A stretch of 64,000 nucleotides of DNA from Paenibacillus sp. FSL H3-0469 (GCF_038051945.1 NZ_CP150302.1:5208001-5272000), one strand, 5' to 3'. Counted from the first letter of the stretch, positions 18,308 through 27,974 are shown. Program-made: numbers and translations. Notes: a model not told the origin generated them from the letters alone.

Positions 18308-18354
18308 TTGACGGATAAATAGGTAAATTGTAAAATAGTTCGTATGCGAAGTAT
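18308..18354 (+). promoter_or_regulatory. marR-efflux promoter with candidate MarR operator
   Basis: TTGACG (18308-18313), a 17-base spacer and TAAAAT (18331-18336) form a good sigma-A promoter. Overlapping the -10 and start region is the palindrome ATAGTTCG-TATG-CGAAGTAT (18335-18354; one mismatch between arms), the size and symmetry of MarR-family operators. The position fits autorepression of the two genes downstream. Confidence 0.7.
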
Positions 18355-18386
18355 TATTGTGCATTATGCTTGTGGAGGGATAAGGC

Positions 18387-18839
18387 TTGGAAGAAAAGGA
18401 AAAGCAACTGGACGATATTCTGTCCTCTTTCCGCTGCATTACCCATAATTTCCAGCAGCTGCTGTGGAAGGATGCAGAGGAGCTTAACATCACATCTACC
18501 CAGCTGATGGTATTGCGTAAGTTATCCTTGCATCCCGATATCGGGATCACGGAGCTGGCCGATCTTCTGCATCTGGGCAACAGCGCAGCCAGCGGTGTAG
18601 TGGACCGGATGGTGAAGGCCGGACTGATTACCAGAGAACGCTCGCAGAGCGACAGACGAATATTCAAGCTGGCGATGACTGAGAAAGGCAAGGAGATCCG
18701 TCTGCTCAGCAGACAGTCACTCCGAAGACATTTGCAGCCCTTGGCAAATATTCCTGCGGAGGATGTACAGGAGCTGCTGCGGCTGCATGGTGAAATTATC
18801 CGAATTCTAGAACAAGGGAGAGACAACAAGAAGCTATGA
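18387..18839 (+). CDS. MarR family transcriptional regulator
   Basis: A 150-residue winged-helix dimer repressor. The HTH segment is TELADLLHLGNSAASGVVDRM, and the wing carries the family's RSQSDRRIFKLAMTEKG (the DRR motif). It starts at TTG 18387, preceded by GGAGGGATAAGG. The stop overlaps the start of the efflux gene by four bases, so regulator and pump are one operon. By family behaviour it should bind the palindrome in its own promoter and release it on ligand binding. Confidence 0.92.
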   Translation: MEEKEKQLDDILSSFRCITHNFQQLLWKDAEELNITSTQLMVLRKLSLHPDIGITELADLLHLGNSAASGVVDRMVKAGLITRERSQSDRRIFKLAMTEKGKEIRLLSRQSLRRHLQPLANIPAEDVQELLRLHGEIIRILEQGRDNKKL

Positions 18840-20368
18840 GTACAATTACAGCCGGTAATGCACCGTCCAAGACGGTCCGCAGAGGCCCAATTATCGCAGC
18901 GCTCCTGATCGGCGCCTTCGTGGCGCTATTGAATCAGACACTGATGAATGTGGCACTGCCCAAAATGATGGAGGATCTGAATATTCTCGCCAATACGGCC
19001 CAATGGCTGACGACAGGGTTCATGCTGGTTAACGGTGTGCTTGTGCCGATCAGCGCCTATCTGGTGGAGAAATTTACGACCCGTCAGTTGTTTACGACAG
19101 CAATGATGTTATTTTCGATAGGTACTCTAGTCTGTGCAATAGGAACAGGCTTTGAGATGATTATGGTCGGCAGAGTCATTCAGGCCGTGGGTGCCGGAAT
19201 TCTGATGCCGCTGATGAACATTGTGTTCCTGCGCATTTTCCCGATTGAAGAACGGGGCAAGGCGATGGGACTGATGGCGGTTGCGATGATTTTTGCTCCG
19301 GCTGTCGGCCCTACCTTGTCCGGTTGGGTCGTGCAGAACTATTCCTGGCGCGTGCTGTTCTACATCGTGCTTCCGCTGGCCATTTTCTCGATGCTGCTCG
19401 GTATGAAGACTATGCAGAATGTCGGTAAGCTGACTTCTCCGAAGCTGGATAAAACTGGTGTGATCTTATCGACCCTGGGCTTCGGCGGGCTGCTCTACGG
19501 CTTCAGTGATGCCGGAACAGACGGCTGGGGAAGCACGACGGTTATTCTCTGCCTGATCCTGGGTATCGTATCCATGGGGCTGTTCGTATGGCGTGAGCTG
19601 ACCACGGATAAGCCGCTGCTTGAGTTCCGCATTTTCCGCTACAACATGTTCTCCCTGACCACCGTGATTAACATTATCGTCACCATGGCTATGTATGCAG
19701 GGATGATCCTGCTGCCGATTTATCTGCAGACGATCCGAGGCTTCACACCGATGGAATCCGGACTGATGCTGCTGCCGGGTGCGATTCTGATGGGCGTGAT
19801 GTCACCGATCACCGGAATTATATTTGATAAAATCGGCGCCAGATGGCTGGCAGTTATCGGCCTTGCTATCACCACTGTGACTACCTGGGAATTCAGCCAG
19901 ATCAGCACCACTACCACCTATACTCACCTGATTCTGACGTATACGGCCCGCATGTTCGGGATGTCGATGCTGATGATGCCTATCGTCACCGCCGGGCTGA
20001 ACCAGCTGCCGCAGCGTCTGGCTTCCCATGGTACAGCCATGTCCAACACCCTGCGTACCGTAGGCGGCGCACTGGGGATGGCCCTGTTCGTCAGCCTGAT
20101 GACTAACCGTACGAAGAGTAACATTACCGATGCACTGGTAAGCGGAGCGGTGTCGAAGACCGATAAGGCTGCGATGCTGAAGCTTACACAGGACGCAACG
20201 ATTAACGGGATTACCCACGCGTTCGCTGTAGCAACCTGGGTGACTGTTGTTGCTCTGGTACTGGCGCTGTTCATCCGCAAGACCTCACCGCAGCCTGACT
20301 TCCTGAAGACGGAAGAAGCGGAAGGCGGACAGCCGCAGCCGAACCTGACGAAATCACAGAGAGCCTAA
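18836..20368 (+). CDS. DHA2-family MFS drug efflux transporter
   Basis: A 510-residue membrane protein with about 14 hydrophobic helices, the DHA2 (EmrB/QacA) layout. Motif-like segments are LLNQTLMNVALPKMMEDL in helix 1, QWLTTGFMLVNGVLVPI in helix 2 and GRVIQAVGAGILMPLMN in helix 4 (motif B/C region). It exports drugs or other hydrophobic compounds in exchange for protons at the cytoplasmic membrane. Coupling to the MarR gene suggests induction by its substrate. The actual substrate is unknown. Confidence 0.93.
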   Translation: MSTITAGNAPSKTVRRGPIIAALLIGAFVALLNQTLMNVALPKMMEDLNILANTAQWLTTGFMLVNGVLVPISAYLVEKFTTRQLFTTAMMLFSIGTLVCAIGTGFEMIMVGRVIQAVGAGILMPLMNIVFLRIFPIEERGKAMGLMAVAMIFAPAVGPTLSGWVVQNYSWRVLFYIVLPLAIFSMLLGMKTMQNVGKLTSPKLDKTGVILSTLGFGGLLYGFSDAGTDGWGSTTVILCLILGIVSMGLFVWRELTTDKPLLEFRIFRYNMFSLTTVINIIVTMAMYAGMILLPIYLQTIRGFTPMESGLMLLPGAILMGVMSPITGIIFDKIGARWLAVIGLAITTVTTWEFSQISTTTTYTHLILTYTARMFGMSMLMMPIVTAGLNQLPQRLASHGTAMSNTLRTVGGALGMALFVSLMTNRTKSNITDALVSGAVSKTDKAAMLKLTQDATINGITHAFAVATWVTVVALVLALFIRKTSPQPDFLKTEEAEGGQPQPNLTKSQRA

Positions 20369-20389
20369 TCCTGTATACATTACAAAAAA

Positions 20390-20432
20390 GACGATCCGGT
20401 ATAACCGTTAACGGTTACCGGGTCGTCTTTTT
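20390..20432 (+). terminator. Rho-independent terminator
   Basis: GACGATCCGGTATAACCG pairs with CGGTTACCGGGTCGTC around TTAA, followed by five T. It ends the marR-efflux operon. The following bases to 20646 contain nothing I can support as a gene. Confidence 0.92.
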
Positions 20433-20646
20433 GCGTCTGCGAACCAGGGTGGAATTGCCCCACTGTCCTTCATGTTCCCCAGTCTCCCAGTCCAAAACCG
20501 GCTTCTCCCTTAGAGTATAAACCGGCAAACCTGACAACATGGATTCAGGTTCGAATGCGGATGGAAAAAGATTGTACATGCTTGAATGCGGGTGGAGTAA
20601 AGAGGAGGTCATGCGATGGCGAATTGAAAATGCTAAGGGGCGGCGG

Positions 20647-21600
20647 TTATTGCCGCTCCGGCAAGTCTGATGAATATGCCGCCGCGACGCCGCGGGCCAC
20701 CTCGCCTAATCTGCGGCGGACATGCTCCGGTCCCAGCACCTCCAGGACGGTCCCGAAGCTTAGCAGGAAGCCGTACAGCCAGTCATTCTCAGGGTACTGG
20801 AGTGTGAGGGTATATCCGCCGGTAGCATCCCGCTGGAGCGTCTCACAGTCGAAGTATTCCTCGGCTAGATGCTTGCCTTCCGGCGTGAAACGCAGCGTGA
20901 CGGGCGTGAGATTCTGCGATTCCCTCCAGGCACTGCTCCACGGCAGCTCTGTAAGCGGGATATCCTGGCGGATATAGTGCCTGTTCTCCTTTACCAGCGC
21001 TTTCATCCGCAGCAGCTTGAAGAGGCGGAAATCCTGACGTTCCTGGCAGAACCCGTATAAGTACCAGAACTGTCCCTTAAGGACCAGCGTATATGGCTCG
21101 ATTGTACGCAGACTTACCCTGCCTTCGGCCGTTATGTATTCAAAAGTGACCATGACCTCTTCCTCCAAGGCTTCTTTAAGGAGGTTCAGCCGCTCCTCCA
21201 GCGGAGCTGTCAGCTCCCAAGGGGAGAAATCGACGATCATTTGGGTGGTTTTGCTGCGGAAGGCGGCGATCTGGGAGGGAGGGACAACGCTGCTGATCTT
21301 CTCCATCAATAGCTGGTGACCCTCTCCTCCGATAGAGGAGGCGCTTTGCAGCGCACTGAATATATCGGCCAGCTCGCGTTGCGATAACACATTGCGGTCC
21401 AGCCGGTAGCCCTGCATGAGGCCGATGCCGCCCCCTGAGCCCTGAAAGGTTACCACAGGGATACCTGCGCTGTTAATGCTGTCTATATCGCGGTAAATCG
21501 TACGCACGGAGACCTCGAACATATCGGCCAGCTCCTTGGCCTGAATCAGCGGCCGGTTGAGCAGCAGAATGACAATGGAGAGCAGACGGTCTATTTTCAC
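20647..21600 (-). CDS. HTH-WYL (YafY-type) transcriptional regulator
   Basis: A 317-residue protein with an N-terminal DeoR/HTH_11 winged helix (IQAKELADMFEVSVRTIYRDIDSI, about 19-43) and a WYL ligand-binding domain (about 135-215, with GQFWYLYGFCQERQDFRLFKL), then a WCX-like C-terminal extension. WYL regulators sense small molecules or nucleic acids and control stress, DNA damage or metabolism genes. It begins right before the DedA stop, 38 bases away on the same strand, so it may be cotranscribed after dedA. Its target is unknown. Confidence 0.92.
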   Translation of the reverse strand: MKIDRLLSIVILLLNRPLIQAKELADMFEVSVRTIYRDIDSINSAGIPVVTFQGSGGGIGLMQGYRLDRNVLSQRELADIFSALQSASSIGGEGHQLLMEKISSVVPPSQIAAFRSKTTQMIVDFSPWELTAPLEERLNLLKEALEEEVMVTFEYITAEGRVSLRTIEPYTLVLKGQFWYLYGFCQERQDFRLFKLLRMKALVKENRHYIRQDIPLTELPWSSAWRESQNLTPVTLRFTPEGKHLAEEYFDCETLQRDATGGYTLTLQYPENDWLYGFLLSFGTVLEVLGPEHVRRRLGEVARGVAAAYSSDLPERQ

Positions 21601-21638
21601 AGGGATACCTTCTTTCAGGCGTTAGGTGAGGTTCTGAT

Positions 21639-22319
21639 TCAGCGGGTCTTGGAGGTTTCTTTAACCTTCACTTGGACCTTGGGTTCAAGCGTAGCCACTG
21701 GCTTGCGCCGGCGCAGCCGGAGAGAAATGGCAGCCCGGTAACGGTAGACGACAATCAGCGCGGCGATGGCCAGCACACCTACCGCAATCCAAAGGGCGTA
21801 GGATTCGATCAGGTGGAAGATGCCCATCCACTGCGGGCCGAAGATTTTGCCGATTCCGAGGAATAACACTACCCAGAATATTGCGCCCCCATAGGCATAC
21901 ATAGCGAATTTACGGAAGGGCAGGGCGATAATCCCGGCAAAATAGCCAGTGAAGTGGCGGACGCCGGGGATGAAATAGCCGATGGAGATCAGCACGCTGC
22001 CGTATTTCTCGAACCAGCGCTGTGTCTTTTCCAGCTTGGCGGGAGAGAACATGAACCATTTGCCGTACCGCTGGATAAAGGGCAGACCGGCCTTCAGTCC
22101 GATGAAATAAGTGATGGTCATCCCGATTGTAGTGCCTAAGAAGGCTACGATTACCAGTGTGAAGAAATCCAGCCTCCCCGTGAAAGAGAGAAATCCTGCG
22201 AAGGCCATCGTGGTCTCCCCGGGAAAAGGCAGGGCGATAAATTCGAGCAAAAGCCCGAAGAACAATACGCTATATCCATAGCTCGCAAACAATTCCTGTA
22301 TCCATTTCAGCATATCCAT
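21639..22319 (-). CDS. DedA family (VTT domain) membrane protein
   Basis: A membrane protein of about 226 residues with the DedA/SNARE-associated domain: FIALPFPGETTMAFAGFL (the E of the first re-entrant loop), IGMTITYFIGLKAGLPFI, and the signature FIPGVRHFTGYFAGIIALPF (the second loop, Arg-containing). Bacterial DedA proteins act as proton-coupled lipid flippases, for example for undecaprenyl phosphate or phosphatidylethanolamine. The C-terminus is strongly basic. The frame is open up to 22379, but only the MDMLKWIQ start near 22319 has a GGAG upstream and fits family length; ATG 22313 is also possible. Confidence 0.92.
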   Translation of the reverse strand: MDMLKWIQELFASYGYSVLFFGLLLEFIALPFPGETTMAFAGFLSFTGRLDFFTLVIVAFLGTTIGMTITYFIGLKAGLPFIQRYGKWFMFSPAKLEKTQRWFEKYGSVLISIGYFIPGVRHFTGYFAGIIALPFRKFAMYAYGGAIFWVVLFLGIGKIFGPQWMGIFHLIESYALWIAVGVLAIAALIVVYRYRAAISLRLRRRKPVATLEPKVQVKVKETSKTR

Positions 22320-22427
22320 AGATTCTTCACTCTCCAAAGGCTGCGCGCCTATTCTATTCTGAAGCTTGTCTTCATACAATCTACCAAATGGTGCAGGTGC
22401 GCCAATAGAATGCTGGAGGTAGAGAAG

Positions 22428-23852
22428 ATGAAGGACAATCGGGAAAATCCTATCCGCCGCATCATGATCTGCGGGTTGCTCGTTATTGCTGTTGTGCTGA
22501 GTCTAGGTGTGTCAGCCTATGGAGGGCAGGGGAATTCTTCCGGTTCGCGGAGCACGTACTCCCTGCAGGCTGAAGCAGGCAGTGCGTTACCTCTACTCTC
22601 TAAGAATAATGCTCCGGCTGTCCCGGTGCAAGATTTGCGCCCGGCAGCGGCCAGAATGACAACCGCAGAATTGCGGCAGCCGCACGTTTTAAGCGGTTCA
22701 GCCTCTAGGGCAGGTACGCAGCGTCCTGCTCCCGCTATACAGCAAGTATCTGCTGCTGCGGGGAAAGCTGCTCCAGCAGCCGGACACCGCAAGGAGAAGG
22801 TGGTCTATCTGACTTTTGACGACGGGCCAAGCGCAGTTACTCCTAAGGTGCTTAGCATATTGCAGGAGCAGGGGGTTAAAGCGACCTTCTTCGTGCTTGG
22901 GGATCAGGCCACAGGCCGTCCCGAGCTGATCAAGGCCATCTGGGAGCAGGGTCATGCTATCGGCAACCATACCTATAATCATAATTATCATGATTTATAT
23001 AGCGGCTTCAAGGAGTTCTGGCGCCAAATCAAACAGACGGAGGAAACGGTACGTGAGATCACAGGCATCCGTCCGCAGCTGGTCCGTGCGCCGGGCGGCA
23101 CGTTCGGCCATTTCGACAGCACATATTTCAATCTGCTGAAGCAGGCAGGCTACGGGGTGATGGACTGGACTGTGGACAGCGGGGATTCCCGCCGCCGGGG
23201 AGTGCCTGCTGCGGAGATTCTACAGGCTTCTGTGGCTGACTTGACCTCTTCCAGTGTGGTATTGCTGCTGCATGACGGATCGGGCCATGAACAGAGCGCC
23301 AAAGCGCTGCCGGCTATCATTGAACGCTACAGAGCAGCTGGTTATGAGTTCGGTGTTCTGGATGCGCAGAGTGATCCCGTACAGTTCAGGGTGTCCTCCA
23401 AGGCAGCCTCTCTTCATAGGAGCAAACCGTCACAGGATTGGATATCGGCCAATATTGCCCCGAATGCAGAGTTGCTTGCACCAGGCAAGGCGCTTGCACT
23501 TGAGATTGGAGGGATGGAGACCAAGCTGAAGCCCGGAGAGTACCGTCTCCAGGACGGACAGTACTATGTTCCGCTACGCGCCACCGTAGAACGGCTGGGT
23601 GGACGGGTTGGCTGGAATGCGGTTACCCGGAGCGCAGCTGTCAGCTGGAACGGCCGCAGCATGACGTTAGACTCACAGAAGCAGGAGGTGGGCATTCACT
23701 GGCCGGACGGTACAGCAGAGTACAAGGCGGCACAGGTGCAGCTCCAAGGCTCCTCCCTCTGGGTCCCCCTGCGTATGCTGCTGGAGGCGGCAGGTCATCC
23801 GGGTGCAGAAGCCTTTGTTAATGCAGAGGAGCGCAGGGTTACTGCAGCTTAA
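22428..23852 (+). CDS. Secreted polysaccharide deacetylase with copper-amine-oxidase-like domain
   Basis: A 474-residue exported protein. Residues 10-35 form a signal or anchor helix (MICGLLVIAVVLSLGVSAYG), followed by an Ala/Pro/Ser-rich linker. The NodB deacetylase domain spans about 122-310: VVYLTFDDGPS (Asp pair), NHTYNHNYH (zinc His pair), RAPGGTFG, DWTVDSGD and VVLLLHDG. These motifs are complete, so the enzyme should be an active zinc deacetylase of peptidoglycan, chitin or another N-acetylated glycan. Residues 345-474 form a copper-amine-oxidase-like domain, the same accessory type as on the GDSL hydrolase at 7506. I chose ATG 22428 because TGGAGGT sits eight bases upstream. Confidence 0.92.
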   Translation: MKDNRENPIRRIMICGLLVIAVVLSLGVSAYGGQGNSSGSRSTYSLQAEAGSALPLLSKNNAPAVPVQDLRPAAARMTTAELRQPHVLSGSASRAGTQRPAPAIQQVSAAAGKAAPAAGHRKEKVVYLTFDDGPSAVTPKVLSILQEQGVKATFFVLGDQATGRPELIKAIWEQGHAIGNHTYNHNYHDLYSGFKEFWRQIKQTEETVREITGIRPQLVRAPGGTFGHFDSTYFNLLKQAGYGVMDWTVDSGDSRRRGVPAAEILQASVADLTSSSVVLLLHDGSGHEQSAKALPAIIERYRAAGYEFGVLDAQSDPVQFRVSSKAASLHRSKPSQDWISANIAPNAELLAPGKALALEIGGMETKLKPGEYRLQDGQYYVPLRATVERLGGRVGWNAVTRSAAVSWNGRSMTLDSQKQEVGIHWPDGTAEYKAAQVQLQGSSLWVPLRMLLEAAGHPGAEAFVNAEERRVTAA

Positions 23853-24053
23853 GGCGGATATCCGCGTTGGAAGGTGTGCTGGACGGAGGGGACGGCAAGG
23901 AGAGCAGAAAACAGGGGGAGCTTGCGGGGAAAAGCGGCTGCTGAATGTCTGGGCATCCTTTTTCGTGGAAAGAATAGATAGCAACAGGCCTCAGCAAGTA
24001 GTATAGCCAGAGAAAGTACAGGCTGCCGGGGGCTAGTCTATGACCATGGAAGG

Positions 24054-25553
24054 GTGTCCTCCTTGTCCTCATCATCATTGACGGATCCGAAATCACAGGT
24101 ATTTTCACAGCAGAACAGGTACGGGAATGCAGAGATTGCCGGGTTCCCCCGGAAGCGCATCCGCCGCGCAGTCAAGGAGTGGGGGCGAATGCTGCTCCTG
24201 ATGGCGGTTACCGGAGGGCTGTATATGTGGCGCGGCGGAGAATCGCTCCTGCTGCTGCTGACAGCTGGCGGAGTGGTTATGTCCGGCGGCCTGCTGATGC
24301 AGCTCTGCGGTCCACGGCGAGTTAGTGTCCAGCGCACGATTACTCCTGCGCATCTGTCTGCGGGGGATGACGCTATTGTGGAGGTTCAGATTTCTTTTGC
24401 CGCCAGAATCCCGCTGCCCTGGATGATTGTGACCGATTACTGGAGCGGGGGAAGCCATCAGGAGCTGCTGTTTCCCGGCTTCCGGCGCTCGTTCAACTAT
24501 TCGTATGAGCTGCTGTCTGTCCCCAGAGGGGTGCATCAGCTTCACGGGTGCAGTGTAACCTGGGGAGATCTGCCTGGGCTGTTTACAGGCGGCTGCCAGC
24601 CGGGCGGCAAGGCGGGCTTCAAAGTGCTGCCAAGAGCTCTAGATATGGGCGCAGCAGTGCCGGACACCGGCTTGCTGTCCGGAGACCGTGCATCCGGGAG
24701 GGGGAACCACAGCAGCCCGCAAGCAGCGGATATCCGTGATTATGCGCCGGGTGATCCGTTCAGCCGGATTCACTGGAAGAGCAGCGCCCGTAAAGGCAAC
24801 CTGCAGAGCAGAGTGCCGGAACGTGAATCGGGGCAGATGACCTGCATCGTGCTTGCGAGCAGTCCGGCGGATTATGAGGTTCCCGGCGGTGCGTATGCTC
24901 CCCGCAGCCAGCGGAGGTCGGTGATCCCGGCCTTCGAACAGGCGGTATCGGCTACTATGGGGCTGCTGCTCTCTGCCGAGCGCTCCGGCAGCTACATCCA
25001 GCTCTTCAGTGGAGGCTGGCCTGAAGGAATGGCCAGGCATGAGGGGGTGGGCCAGATCCCCGGGAGGGTCCGGGAACTGCTTACAGAAATTGCCCCCTCC
25101 GGTTCACAGAGTCTCAGCAGATTGCTGGAGGACGCGTCGCAGAGCTGGATTCCCGGGATGACGGTATCCGTCATTACCGGCCGGCTGGAGGAAGAGTCGG
25201 CGAGAACGCTGGCCCGCTTCCTGGTTCAGGGAATCAGGGTGGAGCTGTATTATGTCTGGGACCAGCCTTCTAAGGGCCGGACTCCCGGTAATCCTGTGCG
25301 GAGCCCGGCCGGAGCAGCGGGGACAATGCCGGAGCTATCCCGCAGCAGCAGGCTAGCACCGGGAGGGTGGGAACCAGCCGGACAGCAGGATTCAGCAGCT
25401 TACGGGAACAGCAGACCGCCTGCCTCGGATACGATTGCGGGAAGTCTAATGCGGCTTGGCGCGAGGGTTCACTGTCTGAGCCATGCTGCTCCTGCACAAG
25501 GGTACAAGGGGGCGGAGCCTGATGAATTTCCGGATAACTCCACCTCCTGCTAG
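24054..25553 (+). CDS. DUF58 domain protein (YeaD-like)
   Basis: A membrane protein of about 499 residues. Two hydrophobic helices (about residues 45-85) are followed by a soluble region with the DUF58 signature ADIRDYAPGDPFSRIHWKSS near 225-245 and a vWA-like C-terminal fold. In Bacillus subtilis the homologous order is yeaC (MoxR ATPase) - yeaD - yebA - guaA. Here the same order is kept from this gene on, but no MoxR gene precedes it. The start is uncertain: GTG 24054 has GGAAGG almost touching it, and several TTG codons follow in frame. Its 3' end overlaps the transglutaminase gene by 32 bases, so the two proteins are probably made together. The biochemical role of the family is not established. 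Confidence 0.85.
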   Translation: MSSLSSSSLTDPKSQVFSQQNRYGNAEIAGFPRKRIRRAVKEWGRMLLLMAVTGGLYMWRGGESLLLLLTAGGVVMSGGLLMQLCGPRRVSVQRTITPAHLSAGDDAIVEVQISFAARIPLPWMIVTDYWSGGSHQELLFPGFRRSFNYSYELLSVPRGVHQLHGCSVTWGDLPGLFTGGCQPGGKAGFKVLPRALDMGAAVPDTGLLSGDRASGRGNHSSPQAADIRDYAPGDPFSRIHWKSSARKGNLQSRVPERESGQMTCIVLASSPADYEVPGGAYAPRSQRRSVIPAFEQAVSATMGLLLSAERSGSYIQLFSGGWPEGMARHEGVGQIPGRVRELLTEIAPSGSQSLSRLLEDASQSWIPGMTVSVITGRLEEESARTLARFLVQGIRVELYYVWDQPSKGRTPGNPVRSPAGAAGTMPELSRSSRLAPGGWEPAGQQDSAAYGNSRPPASDTIAGSLMRLGARVHCLSHAAPAQGYKGAEPDEFPDNSTSC

Positions 25554-27912
25554 TGCGGGTACGGATGGCGCCAGTCCGAAAGACTCCACCCACAGCAGGC
25601 AGCTCCGCTACGGAAGCATCGTGTTTACATTGGCAGAGATGCAGGAATCGGACCTTGCAGAGAACAGCCCCGCAGGTAAAAGAGAGAACAGCCCCCTGTA
25701 CTATCGCGGCCTGTTCTCTTTGGCGATTATGGGCGTCTTTGGGCTGTGGCTGCTGCCGCTCTACAAATTGTCTGCGGCAGCGGACCATACACAGCTCCTG
25801 CGGCTTCTGATGCTCTCGGCAGCAGCACTGCTCGCCTGGGGCTGTCTGCTGTTACCCCGTCTTGTACAGGTGAGCGGGCAGTTTCTGCTAATCTTTATGA
25901 CCTGGTATGGCCTCTGTGCTGCTGCGGGAGGCGGGGGCGGGTGGCTAAAGGTCTATGCCATGGAGAAAAGCGGACAGGATGCCCTGCTGCTGCTCTCCGG
26001 TAGGATCTCTGCATTAAGCGAGGACAGCAGGCTGCTGATTCTGGTGCTGGGCTGGGGACTGCTGGTGTCCTCCGTCCAGCAGCTCGCGCTGTACAGAGGA
26101 AGTATTGCGCTGTTCACCGGTGTAACGCTGGTGTATCTGCTGGTGCTGGATATGGGCTATGCCGTTAATACTTCCGGGGATGTACTGGTCACGGCGGGGC
26201 TGATCCTGTGGCTGCGGGCCTTAAGCGGCCTGCTCCATCTGCAAGAACGGACAGGGAGGCAGTTTCTTCCTTACGCCCGCTGGGGAGCCAGGGCGTTATC
26301 GGCGGCTGTGCTGGTGACGCTGGCCGCCTGGATAGCCGGCCAAGGGCTGGGCGCACGCCCGGCTGCCCCGGTTACACTGCAGCCGGTCCTGGACAAGCTG
26401 GAGCACTGGGCTGCGGCGCAGAGACCGGAGGACGCAGACGGACCTATAGCTGGCAGCACCGGCTATAGCATGGAGGACAGAGAGCTTGGCATGCCCCTGA
26501 CACCAAGCACGGAGGCAGCCTTCACAGTCACTGCTTCCCGTCCCTACTACTCGCGGGGGGAGAGCATGGCGTATTATGACGGGCGCCGCTGGATCAGGAG
26601 CGGTGCCGCGTATTCAGCGCTGAATCTGCCCCGCCTGTCCGGGGCGCTGCCCGCTCTGGCGAATGCTTCATCCGCCGGGGGGCAGACCCTCATCCAGCGG
26701 GTTCAGCTCGCTGCGCCTTCCACTGGAGGTGTGCCGCTGTTCAGTGCAGGCGCTATCACAGATGTGCAGAACATCCGGCTTGCGGACGGAAGCCAGCTGG
26801 GTTACGTGCTGGCCAGCCCGGACAGGCTCAGCTTCCGCTTGCCGGAAGTCTACGGCTCCGCAGGGGTTACGGAGTATACCGTCAAGTCTGTTCTGCCGCC
26901 AAGTGATCCTGCAGTCCTGCGGACGCTGAGGGGGAGTGATCCCCAAGAGGTCCGCAGCCAGTATTTGCAGCTCCCTGCTGCTCTGCCGCCCAGAGTGCGT
27001 GCACTGGCCGGCGATCTTACCGCTGCTGCGGCGAGCCGTTACGATGCTGCCGTAGCTGTAGCCGGCTATCTTCAAGAAGGCTACACCTATTCGCTGAAGA
27101 CCCGCGTGCCGCCGTCCGGTGCCGATTTCACCGATGATTTCCTGTTCGGGACCCGTCAGGGCTATTGTGTGCATTTTGCCACTGCGATGACGGTCCTGCT
27201 GCGCAGCAGCGGCATTCCGGCGCGGTATGTCCAGGGCTACGGCCCGGGAACCGCCGTGCCCGGCTCTGTGCCGCAGCGCTACAGCGTGACCGGCGGCGAT
27301 GCCCACGCCTGGGTCGAGGTCTATTTTCCCGGCGCGGGCTGGGTCCCCTTCGACCCCACGCCCTCCGCCGCTGCCGCCGCTGCCCCCGGCGCGGCTGCTA
27401 CGGACCCGGCGGCTGCCGCCGCGCCGCCGGACACCCGCCGCTCCGCTGCGCTGCACGCGGATGCGCTCACCGCCGCCCTGCCGCAGGCGGGCGGCCCGGA
27501 CCGTGCGCCGCTTGCGCTGGCGGCGCTGGTGCTGGCTGCCGCCATCCGCTGGCGGCGCAGCCTGGCCCTGCTGCCGGCGGTGCGCCGCGCCGGCAGGCTT
27601 GGCCGTGAGCGGCAGCTGCGCGCGGCCGCTCTGGCCTGGCACGGGCTGGCGGCGCGGTATGGGCCGCCGCTGCCCGGGGTTACCGCCAGGGAGTACGCAG
27701 ACTCCCTGGCTATCGAGGACGGGCGGCTGCGCGCCGCCGTCCGGGGGTTTGTACGCCAGTGGGAGACCCTGGCGTATGGCGGCGCCGGAGGCGGCGTGTC
27801 CTCTACGCCTTTCGCGCCTATGTCGCCCTCGTCGCCACCCAGCGCTGCCGATACCACAGACATAGAGGCTTTCATGGCCCGGTGCCTGATGATCACTTTC
27901 CATCTAACCTGA
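25522..27912 (+). CDS. Membrane transglutaminase-domain protein (YebA/TgpA-like)
   Basis: A protein of about 796 residues. N-terminal helices (about 55-280) resemble the DUF3488/TgpA membrane domain. An extracytoplasmic transglutaminase core follows, with the triad Cys in QGYCVHFATAM (near 548), His in GGDAHAWVEVYFPGAG (near 593) and Asp in VPFDPTP (near 609). An Ala/Pro-rich linker of very high GC leads to a further helix and a DUF4129-like cytoplasmic tail. TgpA-type proteins are thought to act on periplasmic or wall proteins, with unknown targets. I chose ATG 25522, preceded by GGCGGAG. The frame is open to 25483, further inside the DUF58 gene. Confidence 0.88.
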   Translation: MNFRITPPPASAGTDGASPKDSTHSRQLRYGSIVFTLAEMQESDLAENSPAGKRENSPLYYRGLFSLAIMGVFGLWLLPLYKLSAAADHTQLLRLLMLSAAALLAWGCLLLPRLVQVSGQFLLIFMTWYGLCAAAGGGGGWLKVYAMEKSGQDALLLLSGRISALSEDSRLLILVLGWGLLVSSVQQLALYRGSIALFTGVTLVYLLVLDMGYAVNTSGDVLVTAGLILWLRALSGLLHLQERTGRQFLPYARWGARALSAAVLVTLAAWIAGQGLGARPAAPVTLQPVLDKLEHWAAAQRPEDADGPIAGSTGYSMEDRELGMPLTPSTEAAFTVTASRPYYSRGESMAYYDGRRWIRSGAAYSALNLPRLSGALPALANASSAGGQTLIQRVQLAAPSTGGVPLFSAGAITDVQNIRLADGSQLGYVLASPDRLSFRLPEVYGSAGVTEYTVKSVLPPSDPAVLRTLRGSDPQEVRSQYLQLPAALPPRVRALAGDLTAAAASRYDAAVAVAGYLQEGYTYSLKTRVPPSGADFTDDFLFGTRQGYCVHFATAMTVLLRSSGIPARYVQGYGPGTAVPGSVPQRYSVTGGDAHAWVEVYFPGAGWVPFDPTPSAAAAAAPGAAATDPAAAAAPPDTRRSAALHADALTAALPQAGGPDRAPLALAALVLAAAIRWRRSLALLPAVRRAGRLGRERQLRAAALAWHGLAARYGPPLPGVTAREYADSLAIEDGRLRAAVRGFVRQWETLAYGGAGGGVSSTPFAPMSPSSPPSAADTTDIEAFMARCLMITFHLT

Positions 27913-27974
27913 TCGAGAAGCGGCGTCCCTGCATTTGCAGCGGACGTCTTTGTGACGGTTCAGCTTGCCGCTAC

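Noticed and set aside
20415..20612. 65-codon minus-strand open frame between efflux gene and WYL regulator
   Set aside because: It has no ribosome site and runs into the efflux terminator; it could be a tiny gene remnant but support is too weak.
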